A stretch of 64,000 nt of DNA from Crotalaria pallida (Eukaryota; Streptophyta; Magnoliopsida; Fabales; Fabaceae): the NCBI GenBank assembly GCA_037953625.1, contig CM075650.1:126587706-126651705 (forward strand), given 5' to 3'. The notes beneath the pieces are model-generated. The model made no database searches. It saw nothing but the letters and a program-made list of their open reading frames with translations, and was not told the DNA's origin. The translations under genes were made by a program, and so were the position numbers. Shown piece after piece: positions 22,700 through 32,912 of the stretch (position 1 is the stretch's first letter; each line of letters starts with the position of its first letter).

Positions 22700-24274
22700 T
22701 GTGAATTCAATGCTCCTAATTATGTGGATTATGTTTTGATGATGACAAAATAATTAACAAATCATGCCTTGAAGATATTGCAACATCAACATCAACAAGA
22801 AGTCAAGAAAAGAAGACAAGTGCCCAATCATTCTCAATCAAATATTAATTGTAAATTTCTAATTTATGTTGAGAGTGGTTGAGAGTGGGTAGAAATAGTT
22901 AGTCTCTTCTAGGAATAAATTTTTATATGTTTATTAAGTTGAGATTGACCAAAAATTAATACTTGAGAGGAAAAATAAAATTGAAAAATAATTTTTCCCA
23001 TATCTGATCAAAATACTCGAGTATTTTGAAAAAGACTCGAGTATACACTCGAGTATTTGTAGAAAAACTCGAGTATTTGTGCCAGGTCAGCAATTATGAC
23101 CGTTAGTCTTGTTCGTGCACCAATTCATTCGTGACCGACCAAAAAGACTCGAGTTTTTACCAAAAGACTCGAGTATTTTTGTCCAGTCAACAAAAATGAA
23201 CGTTGGAGAAACTCAAAAACCCAATTGAGGGCATTTGAGTCTCATCCAACCCCAAGAGAGAATTCAGAACCTTATTGTAAAATTTCTCTTTGAATTTGTG
23301 CAAGAACAAACAAGACAACAACACATCATTGATTACAAGCTTTCATAATTTCCTCTTCTCAAGTGTTAATTCCCAAAAAGCTCAACTTCTCACTCATATT
23401 GTCATTTTATTCCAAGTTGAGTTTTAGGCCTCAATTCTTACATTGAGCTGTGCTTATTTGTGCTAATCCATTGTGAGATTAGTAATACACATACAAAAAG
23501 CTTGATTATTCAAAGTCTTGGATTGTTCCCAAGCAAACCCTAAGTGGCTTAGGGTGTTGGAAGTCTTGAGAGGTTCTCAAGCACAAGACTAGGAAGTTCC
23601 TAGCCCGGTGGAGTTTCTTGAAGGGAGTTCAAGGAAGCTTTGTGAAGAGTTCTTCAATCACCGGAATCAAATTGGGGTAGAAATCAAGAGTTTGGTACAC
23701 TCTTGAAAGGGTTAGGTTGAGTGAGGCCATTCTCAAGCAATCCTTTGTAATTTCTAACAATTTGATTATTAGTAGAAACTCCTAAGTGATTAGGAGGACT
23801 GGATGTAGCTCATTGTTGGAGTGAACCAGGATAAAATTGCTTGAGTGTTGGTTTATTGCTTTTAATCTACTTTCTAGCTCAATAGACTTAAGTCATTTCA
23901 ATCAATTAGGATTTATACAATTAGGTAGCAAGTTCAAGGAATCTTTGTGTTAAAAGTTATTTAGATTACTTGCTATTCTGTTGGATAAGTTCCTGTTTAT
24001 TATTGAATTGATTTGAGTTAAATTGCTGAATTTTCGTTTCTGGTTTTTCTGCTATCTGATAGTAAAAACTCGAGTATTTCAGAAAAGACTCGAGTTGTTC
24101 ATCCTGAAAAACTCGAGTGTTTCACAAAAGACTCGAGTCTTTTGTTTCTGATTCCATAAAATTCAGTCTAAGCTCCATTCTTCAATTATCAATCGAAATA
24201 TTTGGTATTAGTGCTTCAAAATACTATTCACCCCCCCTCTAGTATTTGCTTAGCCCGCTTGTTGGTTTCCAACA
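22700..24274 (+). repeat. copia-1 3' LTR, 1575 bp
   Basis: TGTGAATTC...TTTCCAACA followed by the ATATG duplication. By eye it differs from 14834-16408 at two positions (near 23189 and 24158), implying a very recent insertion. It repeats the two CTCGAG clusters. Confidence 0.95.
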
Positions 24275-24279
24275 ATATG

Positions 24280-24506
24280 TCCATGACCCCACCATTGTCC
24301 TTAGAATCCAACCTGATGACTTAGAAATTCACGAGAACCTAACCTTCAAAGCTGTGCTAGTTCGTATTGAAGATCGAAGAATCAAGCAGCTTAGAGGAAA
24401 AGACATTCGTCTGGTCAAAGTCGTCTGGATTTGTGGAGATGTAATGGAAGCATCGTGGGAATTAGAAGATAAGGTGCGTCAGGATTATCCTGACTTGTTT
24501 GTATAA
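24280..24506 (+). pseudogene. gypsy-2 gag-pol, C-terminal part with chromodomain-like tail
   Basis: Continuation of the gypsy-2 polyprotein after the ATATG duplication: the frame joins the QLKRYV stretch without a shift. It carries the typical chromovirus ending, with LVKVVW then EASWELEDKV and a final YPDLFV before TAA at 24504-24506. This tail places the element with Tekay/Del-type chromoviruses, in which the chromodomain is thought to guide integration to chromatin. It is cut from the main body by an 11-kb insertion. Confidence 0.9.
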
Positions 24507-24509
24507 GTT

Positions 24510-24529
24510 GAATTTCGGGGACGAAATTC
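24510..24529 (+). other. Hairpin before the polypurine tract, gypsy-2
   Basis: 8-bp stem GAATTTCG / CGAAATTC, loop GGGA, three bases after the pol stop codon and 19 bases before the LTR. It matches the gypsy-1 and gypsy-3 hairpins in shape but differs at four of eight stem pairs with pairing kept. Confidence 0.78.
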
Positions 24530-24534
24530 CTTGT

Positions 24535-24548
24535 AAGTGGGGGAGTAG
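24535..24548 (+). other. Polypurine tract, gypsy-2
   Basis: AAGTGGGGGAGTAG directly before the 3' LTR start TGTAACAC. Confidence 0.85.
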
Positions 24549-24970
24549 TGTAACACACCAAAATTTTAATCCCCGATTAATGAAATGTTAATTATAAATT
24601 AAGTATAATTAATTATTTCCATATTAATCCTTGATTAAAATATGTGTTTATATAGTTGGTATATGTGTGTGAATTGATTTAATAAATATAATAAATGCCT
24701 AAGATGAGTATTTTGCATATTAGTCCCTGGGTTGGGACCTAGAGGTAATTATAGGAAAGATTTTGGAGGGAAAGTAAATAAAATAATTATTTTTCAAAAA
24801 TTGGGAAAAATACTCGAGTATTTTCTGAAAAACTCGAGTATTCTGGGTCAAACTGCACGAGTGAGTGCGTTTGGTGAGTCACCACGAACGATTCTCTTCT
24901 CTCGCCACGAAAACACCTTCTTGCCAACGCCATGGATGTCGTGTCGTGCTGCATGAGTCTTCTCCATGCC

Positions 24971-24977
24971 TATAAAA
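24971..24977 (+). promoter_or_regulatory. TATA box, gypsy-2 3' LTR
   Basis: TATAAAA, same context as 5916 in the 5' LTR. It could drive read-out transcription into the gypsy-1 LTR and toward copia-2. Confidence 0.6.
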
Positions 24978-25876
24978 GCCTATCAACACCGAATTGTGAG
25001 GCATTTGGCCAATTTGTTGAAGAACTTCATGTTTTAGGGTTCCTGAGTTCAACCCTTCGATTCTCCTTGTGTGTTCTGAATTAAACCACAAACGATACAC
25101 CAATACAAAGCTCACATCACGATCTTTGTATAGACACTAAATTCGTGAGTTGAGAGTGAGTGTGGAGGAAGAATTGGAGCTGGAAAGTGGAGCTGTTCTC
25201 TGTCAAAGTTGTTTCTGGAGCTCACTTTGATTTCAATTTTTGGTAAGCTCACGAGTCTCTGAGTCCCAAATTCGATTTATCTAGTTAGTATAAGTTACAT
25301 AGAATCTAGAAATCCTAATTTCCCCAATTGTTATCTCTGTCTTCCATGTAAACCAATTCAATCTTGGTGATGCATTCAAAACTGCTCTGCATGTTGGTGC
25401 TTGAATTGGTTCATGGTGCTGTGGGGCTTTTTCTTGCAATTTCTTGTTTGATTCACGTCTGAGAGGTAAGGGGAAGTAATTATATTCACTAGATAGAGTT
25501 TAAATTTCATTAATTGTGTTAGAGAGCCACCAAGAGGCTCTAAGGGCTTAGTTTGAATAGGAACTTTGGTTTGGAGACCAATCCATGCTCTATGACTGTG
25601 ATGAGCAAGTTCTATATCATGCATGCAAGCTTAAATGAACTTTGTTTCATGAATATTTTGCTTATTTTGCAATTTGAAGTGTTGAGTTGCTAAATTGTAT
25701 ATTTCATGCATAATGGATTGATTCTCTGTCAAATTTGTTATTTGATGTGAAATGAGTATGTTAACATGTTCAATATGTGGAATATGAACTATTGTGATCA
25801 CTGTTTGGAGTTAAAAATGTTTAGAAATTGAAATGGCATGTAAAAACCAAGTTTCACTCTGTTCTGTCTGCAGATA

Positions 25877-26137
25877 CTCGAGTATTTGGCTTAATACTCG
25901 AGTATTTCGTGGTGCACCAGAGTGAAAATTGGCGCACCAACTTGGGAATCAGATTGAACACTCGAGTAATGTATGAACTACTCGAGTATTCTGGGTAATG
26001 GAATACTCGAGTATCTCATGAAATACTCGAGTACATTTATGAAAACCTGAAACCCTAAATCTCTAAAAAGACATGAACGACTCGAGTATAATTATGAACA
26101 ACTCGAGTAGAATCTGGAAAATGATTAACTACTCGAG
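25877..26137. repeat. CTCGAG cluster, gypsy-2 3' LTR
   Basis: CTCGAG at 25877, 25897, 25961, 25981, 26006, 26026, 26081, 26102 and 26132. Steps of exactly 20 bp link 25877-25897, 25961-25981 and 26006-26026; 26081-26102 is 21. Another 20-bp pair lies near 24813-24833 upstream of the TATA box. Confidence 0.85.
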
Positions 26138-26870
26138 TATTTTTAGTCAGATACTTAAAAATACCATTTTCAATTTAAGTCATTTTATAACTCTTAGAGG
26201 TCAATAAACCAAGTGATCCTGGACTTAGAGGAAATTGATTGACGTTATGATGTTTTCATTTGAATAATGATACGTTGCTCGGGAGGCACGTAATGTATTA
26301 ATAAAAGGATAAAACGTCAATCGATCTCTTTTAAGTAAGGTAATGCATTCATTCTGGAGTTTGGTTGGTAGGACGTATATCATGTTTTCGATAAACATGT
26401 GGAGGGCCTCTGGGAGTGCCAATACGCTTGCTTGATGACACGTCGTTGACGTGGTCGGCTGAGGGAATGCCGATATGGTTATACGGTTTGGATGACGGTC
26501 CGTTTGGATGACGGGATATGCTCGGGTGGCATGGATACCAAGCTTGTCGTGTACATTCTAGGTGAATGTACGAATTTTTGTATACCTAGGAATACAACGC
26601 ACTGTTGAGTGCTGGGTTGTCAGGGATGGACGTCAGAGAGTGACATAGTATGATGGAGATAGGCTTGAGAGCTAAAGTCATGCATCATGCCACTCATTTA
26701 AATTAATTGTTATTAACGAAATAAGTGTGAGCATCCTATGTGCATTCATTAATTGCTAAGTGTTATATGTGATTGTTGTTAATTGATGCATATTTAAATA
26801 GTCATATTGTACAATTTATTCTCTATTGGTTATGTGTATAGAATTGCTTACCCCTATGCCCTTGTAGGTG

Positions 26871-27341
26871 ATGTCTTGTTACATTGCTTGCATCGAGATC
26901 CGGCCACTTCCTAGTGGCACATGGATCTATGAGTACCATCGCGCGGTGTTCGAGGGTGAGGTAGAGATTACCTTCTACCACCCGAACCCGTTGATCCGAT
27001 TCCGTCCTCGTAGATTTAGGATTCCCATCATATACACTATGCATGTACCCCCGTTTTACACTTACCATGGACCACCTCCCACGCGACCAGCTCGCTCTTA
27101 CCATAGTTTTCGTTTTCGACCTACCCGCTCTCACCCTTTTACTTCGAGAGTCGTCCGCGAGGAGACTCCCCCTTCTGATCCGAGGAGCCCATTCAGGGTT
27201 TCACCATCACCTGACCTGGTACCCAGTGGTAGGGTACACTCTCCCTCGGATGAGATCGAGGAGGATCCGGTGGAGGACGAGAGTGGGAGCGAGCCTGTCG
27301 TGCATTCTACTGGGAGTGATTGGAGGGACGATGATCCCTAG
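26871..27341 (+). CDS. Conserved reading frame inside the LTR (156 aa), function unknown
   Basis: Begins at ATG 26871, three bases after a likely splice acceptor (TTGTAG). Not recognised as a known family. The N-terminal half is rich in Tyr, His, Pro and Arg (YIACIE, HPNPL, RFRIPIIYTMHV, PTRPAR); the C-terminal third is acidic and low-complexity (EEDPVEDESGSE). The same frame occurs in both gypsy-4 LTRs (54890, 62955), gap-free over 145 codons with 94 identical by my count (about 65%). The 5' LTR copy is stopped at codon 83. Just after its stop codon, AG|GTATAT looks like a second donor site, also present in gypsy-4. No signal peptide or membrane segment is seen. It may be a real LTR-encoded exon or a leader kept for RNA reasons. 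Confidence 0.45.
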   Translation: MSCYIACIEIRPLPSGTWIYEYHRAVFEGEVEITFYHPNPLIRFRPRRFRIPIIYTMHVPPFYTYHGPPPTRPARSYHSFRFRPTRSHPFTSRVVREETPPSDPRSPFRVSPSPDLVPSGRVHSPSDEIEEDPVEDESGSEPVVHSTGSDWRDDDP

Positions 27342-28079
27342 GTATATGCATATGGTATGTGATGAGGATCGGTGGATTCGATGTGTGGATGCTGTGGAGG
27401 AGACTTGTTGCTGCTGCTGTGTTGTTGATGATGCTACTACCTTACTACTTATGTTTCTTTGAGACTGCTGCTATCACTACTACTACATCTGATGAGGCCA
27501 GATCTACTTGACCACCCTTGGAGTTTATGTTTTGGTTATGTACACATATTGTAGATATACTTTTGGGATACTCTAGGGCTTTGGTCATATCACTATGTAG
27601 ATCAGATTATGGACTTGTATTTTGGATCTTAGAGACTATATATGGGGACTATGTACTTATCACTCTTTTCATACTTATGTATATATATCTTTGTTTATAA
27701 TATTATCAGTTGCATAGTCCTATAACTTCCGCTTTACTCTGATCTAATCTATCTAAGAGCTCAGCTATATATATTATTTGATGGTATCAGTATCATCGAA
27801 CAAAGTATGGGTAACTTTAATTACTTGTATGATACCATGTTTCCAAAGAGCGAATGTTACCCTATTTGTGAAAAAGGTTTTAGAGATCGTCGAACTCGAT
27901 ACAAATGTTTTGAAATGGTTTAAAGTCTATTCTCCAAGAATTCCAAATGACGATTTGTGCACCCGCTTAAAAAGAGAATTTTTTTTTCCATATTTTCTTA
28001 ACACTCACAAGTCCATATATTATCCAAAGTTAGAGTTTAATTACTATATTATATTTGGGAAATTCGGAAGGGTGTCACA

Positions 28080-28084
28080 TGATG
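28080..28084 (+). repeat. Target duplication TGATG, right side of gypsy-2
   Basis: Identical to 5490-5494; marks the right edge of gypsy-2. Confidence 0.93.
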
Positions 28085-28204
28085 TCCCCAAAAAGAGATA
28101 TGTTGTATGGAGAAAGTTTCCGAGATGAAATGTAAGATGGTTGATGCAATCCCAGCTCTGTGCTATGCGATGAAAGTATTATGTGATTTTTGGGGAACGG
28201 ATTT
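28085..28204 (+). repeat. gypsy-1 LTR, middle fragment
   Basis: 120 bp between gypsy-2 and copia-2. Its end (TTTTTGGGGAACGGATTT) plus the sequence resuming at 39407 aligns with the related minus-strand LTR near 45480-45515 (ATTGGGGAACAG ... TTAGTGGTCGGG), which shows it is the same LTR interrupted twice. Confidence 0.85.
28200..28204 (+). repeat. Target duplication GATTT, left side of copia-2 array
   Basis: GATTT before the LTR end TGTTGG; repeated at 39402-39406 after the opposite LTR end GAATTCACA. Confidence 0.92.
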
Positions 28205-28462
28205 TGTTGGAAACCAACAAGCGGGCTAAGCAAATACTAGAGGGGGGGTGAATAGTATTTTGAAGCACTAATACCAAATATTTCGATTGATAATTGAAGA
28301 ATGGAGCTAAGACTGAATTTTCTGGAATCAGACACAAAAGACTCGAGTCTTTTGTGAAATACCCGAGTTTTTCAATGATGAACAACTCGAGTCTTTTCTG
28401 AAATACTCGAGTTTTTCCTATCAGATAGCAGAAAAACCAGAAACGAAAATTCAGCAATTTAA
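28205..28462 (-). repeat. copia-2 truncated outer LTR (terminal 258 bp)
   Basis: The LTR 3' end only, with CTCGAG pairs near 28341-28420 (one decayed to CCCGAG). It stops at CAGCAATTTAA, where intact LTRs continue CTCAAATC. Confidence 0.9.
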
Positions 28463-28465
28463 TAT

Positions 28466-29902
28466 TTCAAGTTCATCACATCTCTCACATGAAGTGATAA
28501 TTTCCTCATGATTTGCACAATCACTTTGATGACTAGAATTAATAAGTTCCAAGGATTCATTTTGAAGTTTCAACTCATTTATAGATTTTTGCAATTCATC
28601 AATTTCATGTTGAAACTCCAAAATTTTCTTTCCTTTTTCCTTATTAATTTTAGCAAGCCTTTTAAATTGAATTAACATTTCATTGTAAGCTTCTTGCAAA
28701 TCATCATATGAAATGGAGTTTGAAGATGAACAAGAAGAGCTAGAGGTTACCTCATCATCACTTTCACTCATGCCATGATTAGCTCTTGATGAGGACTCAT
28801 GATTGTTCTTGGCCATGAGACAAAGGTTTGCATTTTCATCACCGGAGCTACTTGAAGATGATTCATTGCTCTTCTCCGGTGCATCCCAAACAATGTATGC
28901 ACGCTTCCCTTTGGTCTCTTGGGTCTTCTTGTCATTCTTCTTCAAGAATGTGGCACATTCCATTCTTATGTGACCAACCCCACCACATTCATGACACTTA
29001 ACTCCATCGTTGGTACTCTTTTCTCTTTGTTTGGAGTCTTTGGTTCTCTTGAAATTGGATGAAGATCCACCTTTCTTCCCTTTGAAGAATTTGTTGAATC
29101 TTTTCACAAACATCCCAAATTCTTCTTGATTTGGTTCACCATCGGAATCTCCACTTGTAGAGCATTCTTCAACTTCTTTTGTAGCTTTGGTTGAAGCTTT
29201 GAGTGCTATGCTCTTTTTCTTTTTGTCCGATTCCTCATGCATCCCAAGTCTTGTAAGCTCCATCTCATGCTCTTGGAGTTTGCCAAACAAAGTGGCTAAG
29301 TCCATGCTATTTATGTCTCTTGATTCCTTGATGGCGGTTACCTTGGGTTGCCAACTCCTATCAAGACATCTTAGAATTTTGTTAGTAGTTTCACCATTGC
29401 GAAATACTTTTCCCAAGGAAATCAAATGATTAACAATGTGAGAGAATCGCTTTTGCAAGTCACTAATGGTTTCATTTGGCAACATGTGGAACAATTCATA
29501 TTCGTGAGTTAGAGAATTCAATCTTGCATCTCTAACCTCACTTGTTCCCTCATGTGTGACTTGCAAAGTATCCCACATTTCTTTTGCCGATTTACATTGG
29601 GAAACTCTATAAAATTCATCATGGGATAGAGCCGAAAAGATGATGTTTTTAGCTTTTAAATCAAATGAGACTTTTCTCTTTTCATCATCATTCCAACTAC
29701 TCCTTGGAATTTCAACAATTTCATCATTTATTTTCTTTTTGGGAATGAAAGGACCATTTTCAATTGCATCCCAAATATCCATATCAATTGCTTCAATAAA
29801 AACTTTCATGCGAGTTTTCCAATAAACATATCCTTCACCATTAAATAGTGGAGGACGGTTTATTGAAGCTCCTTCTCCACCAAAGTTATTGCTAGAGCCC
29901 AT
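28466..29902 (-). pseudogene. gag: copia-2 truncated second gag
   Basis: Same start as the full gag (MGSSNNFGGEG) and nearly identical through the first zinc knuckle and coiled-coil region to CERCDELE, about residue 479. There it is joined by three extra bases (28463-28465) to the LTR fragment and ends after four foreign codons. It lacks the second zinc knuckle and all of pol. Confidence 0.92.
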
Positions 29903-29958
29903 TTAGTTTCCAAAAGGATCTTTTTCGAAAAAGTTGTTACACTCGATCTTTCGACCGA

Positions 29959-29970
29959 GCTCTGATACCA
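29959..29970 (-). other. Primer binding site, deleted copia-2 unit
   Basis: Minus strand TGGTATCAGAGC, two bases from the LTR end at 29973. The deleted unit kept its primer site, leader and gag start. Confidence 0.9.
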
Positions 29971-29972
29971 CT

Positions 29973-31529
29973 TGTTGGAAACCAACAAGCGGGCTAAGCA
30001 AATACTAGAGGGGGGGTGAATAGTATTTTGAAGCACTAATACCAAATATTTCGATTGATAATTGAAGAATGGAGCTAAGACTGAATTTTCTGGAATCAGA
30101 CACAAAAGACTCGAGTCTTTTGTGAAATACTCGAGTTTTTCAGTGATGAACAACTCGAGTCTTTTCTAAAATACTCGAGTTTTTCCTATCAGATAGCAGA
30201 AAAACCAGAAACGAAAATTCAGCAATTTAACTCAAATCAATTCAATAATAAACAGGAACTTATCCAACAGAATAGCAAGCAATCTAAATAACTTTTAAAC
30301 ACAAAGATTCCTTGAACTTGCTACCTAATTGTATAAATCCTAATTGATTGAAATGACTTAAGTCTATTGAGCTAGAAAGTAGATTAAAAGCAATAAACCA
30401 ACACTCAAGCAATTTTATCCTGGTTCACTCCAACAATGAGCTACATCCAGTCCTCCTAATCACTTAGGAGTTTCTACTAATAATCAAATTGTTAGAAATT
30501 ACAAAGGATTGCTTGAGAATGGCCTCACTCAACCTAACCCTTTCAAGAGTGTACCAAACTCTTGATTTCTACCCCAATTTGATTCCGGTGATTGAAGAAC
30601 TCTTCACAAAGCTTCCTTGAACTCCCTTCAAGAAACTCCACCGGGCTAGGAACTTCCTAGTCTTGTGCTTGAGAACCTCTCAAGACTTCCAACACCCTAA
30701 GCCACTTAGGGTTTGCTTGGGAACAATCCAAGACTTTGAATAATCAAGCTTTTTGTATGTGTATTACTAATCTCACAATGGATTAGCACAAATAAGCACA
30801 GCTCAATATAAGAATTGAGGCCTAAAAACTCAACTTGGAATAAAATGACAATATGAGTGAGAAGTTGAGCTTTTTGGGAATTAACACTTGAGAAGAGGAA
30901 ATTAAGAAAGCTTGAATCAATGATGTGTTGTTGTCTTGTTTGTTCTTTCATAAATTCAAAGAGAAATTTTACAATAAGGTTCTGAATTCTCTCTTGGGGT
31001 TGGATGAGACTCAAATGCCCTCAATTGAGTTTTTGAGTCTCTCCAACGTTCATTTTTGCTGACTGGACAAAAATACTCGAGTCTTTTTGGTCGGTCACGA
31101 GTGAATTGGTGCACGAACAAGACTAACGGTCATAATTGCTGACCTGGCACAAATACTCGAGTTTTTCTATAAATACTCGAGTATATACTCGAGTCTTTAT
31201 CAAAATACTCGAGTATTTTGATCAGATATGGGAAAAATTATTTTTCAATTTTATTTTTCCTCTCAAGTATTAATTTTTGGTCAATCTCAACTTAATAAAC
31301 ATATAAAAATTTATTCCTAGAAGAGACTAACTATTTCTACCCACTCTCAACCACTCTCAACATAAATTAGAAATTTACAATTAATATTTGATTGAGAATG
31401 ATTGGGCACTTGTCTTCTTTTCTTGACTTCTTGTTGATGTTGATGTTGCATTATCTTCAAGGCATGATTTGTTAATTATTTTGTCATCATCAAAACATAA
31501 TCCACATAATTAGGAGCATTGAATTCACA
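29973..31529 (-). repeat. copia-2 middle LTR (1557 bp)
   Basis: 3' LTR of the full element and 5' LTR of the deleted unit. Compared with 37835-39401 it lacks one 20-bp repeat step of the CTCGAG array near 31078 and has one extra CCACTCTCAA repeat near 31340; few substitutions otherwise. Confidence 0.94.
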
Positions 31530-32912
31530 ATCTCCCCCTTTTTGGTGATGACAAAATAATTAACACTTGATCCATTTGTTAAGCTTGATCCACTTGGAGA
31601 TGCAACTCCCCCTCACTATATGATACTTTTCACCTATCTAAAAATTCAGCTTGAGCAAGATGTTATGACAATTTAATTTTAGCACCAAGCCTATGGTATT
31701 AGAGAATTTAACAATTATCAGAGTATATACCATAATTAGAGATTTTAGGTGCAACAATATCAAGACAAGACAAGTGTAATATCTCTCCCCCTTTTTGTCA
31801 TACGCCAAAAAGATGTAACAATTTAGAAAAAGATCAAGGGAGGAGAGGTGCATAATCGGAAAACCCCATAACCAACTATGCAAATAAAACGGAGATATAA
31901 TAACGATAAAGAGCTCCCCCTGAAGCTTTGCACAAACATCATAATGAAGACCAAATTCATTAACATAAAAACATCATAAAAGGTCCAAATCAAAGGTGCA
32001 ATAATAAACCCAAAGACTCAAAACACCAAGTTCTCAAAATACAGAAAATGTAACAAAGACCAACATGATAAAAACAGAATGAAAACTAAGATAAAATCCA
32101 AAGGTCAACATCATCAAAACATCGAAGGAGCTGGAGCATCTGGAGGATAATAAAACCGAGAGAAGAGTTTAGAGGATGAAAAACTAGTAAGATTTGACAA
32201 AACTTTGAGGAAAATCTGAGTTTTGAGGAGAGAGATATGAGAAAACCGAGAGAGAAGAGGGTCGCAAAAACTTGAGTCTGAGAGTATATATAAACAGTTC
32301 AAAATACTCGAGTATATTCATAAATACTAGAGTTGTTCTTTAGGATATACTCGAGTTTTTGAAAATATATTCGAGTCGGTCGTGACTCAGCCCAGATTTC
32401 CCCAGAAAAGTCGAGTAAAAATTGAAAAACTCGACTTTGGTCCGAAAGTTCAATTTTCAGGAAAACGCAAAATACTCGAGTTTTTGGAAAATACTCGAGT
32501 TTGGTCTGAAAGTTCAAAAATTTGGGGGTTTCGAAAGACTCGAGTGTTATGAAAAACACTCGAGTATTTTAATAAAGACTCGAGTGTTTTGAGAAACACT
32601 CGAGTATTTTTATCAGACCCTGATTAAAAACTTTTTCAATTTAAAACTGATTTAATTTTGAATTAAAATACTCGAGTGTTTTTGGAAAAACTCGAGTATT
32701 TTGACAGAACAGAAAGTAAAAACTCAGTTTTAAAAGACCAAACACAAATCAAATACAAATGCTTCACTACCAACTTTGGAATACAGTACAGAATCACACA
32801 CAATTAACATATACAATTTCAAATATCATCAAGGACAATTTAACTAAGAATCAATAACACATTAGAGTAAGACTAATATGGTGATTTTTCAAAAAAATGA
32901 CACACAATGCAA
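31530..32912 (-). other. copia-2 3' untranslated region
   Basis: 1.38 kb between pol and the 3' LTR. Final polypurine tract (minus AAAAAGGGGGAGAT) at 31530-31543, further GGGGGAG tracts near 31605, 31785 and 31915, and the phased CTCGAG cluster near 32305-32700. No env-like gene. Confidence 0.85.

Larger units (their letters stand above)
13273..24274 (+). mobile_element. copia-1: Sirevirus array (deleted unit plus full element) in gypsy-2 pol
   Basis: Order: LTR 5' fragment (13273-13555), filler (13556-13581), 3' untranslated region (13582-14833), full LTR (14834-16408), gag and pol (16479-21330), 3' untranslated region (21331-22699), full LTR (22700-24274). The complete element from 14834 to 24274 is 9.44 kb. 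One ATATG duplication surrounds everything, so the extra unit belongs to the same insertion. The Sirevirus (SIRE/Maximus) assignment rests on gag and pol type, iMet primer site, gag and pol in different frames, and several GGGGGAG tracts before the 3' LTR. Confidence 0.93.
5495..28079 (+). mobile_element. gypsy-2, complete Tekay-like LTR retrotransposon with a nested copia array
   Basis: Bounded by TGATG duplications and by LTR ends TGTAACAC...GGTGTCACA. Without the nested copia-1 array it is about 11.6 kb: 5' LTR 5495-8875, tRNA-iMet primer site, gag-pol from 9165, polypurine tract, 3' LTR 24549-28079. The LTRs differ by roughly 1% in aligned parts, plus indels: the 5' copy lacks about 165 bp of ACTCGAGT-rich sequence and the 3' copy lacks about 18 bp. 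It is inserted in the LTR of gypsy-1 in the same orientation. Confidence 0.95.
24549..28079 (+). repeat. gypsy-2 3' LTR (3531 bp)
   Basis: TGTAACACAC...GGTGTCACA, followed by TGATG. It carries the TATA box (24971), putative donor (25243), acceptor (26867) and the intact LTR reading frame (26871-27341). It retains the full set of CTCGAG sites, some of which the 5' LTR has lost. Nothing else gene-like is seen in 27342-28079. Confidence 0.94.
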
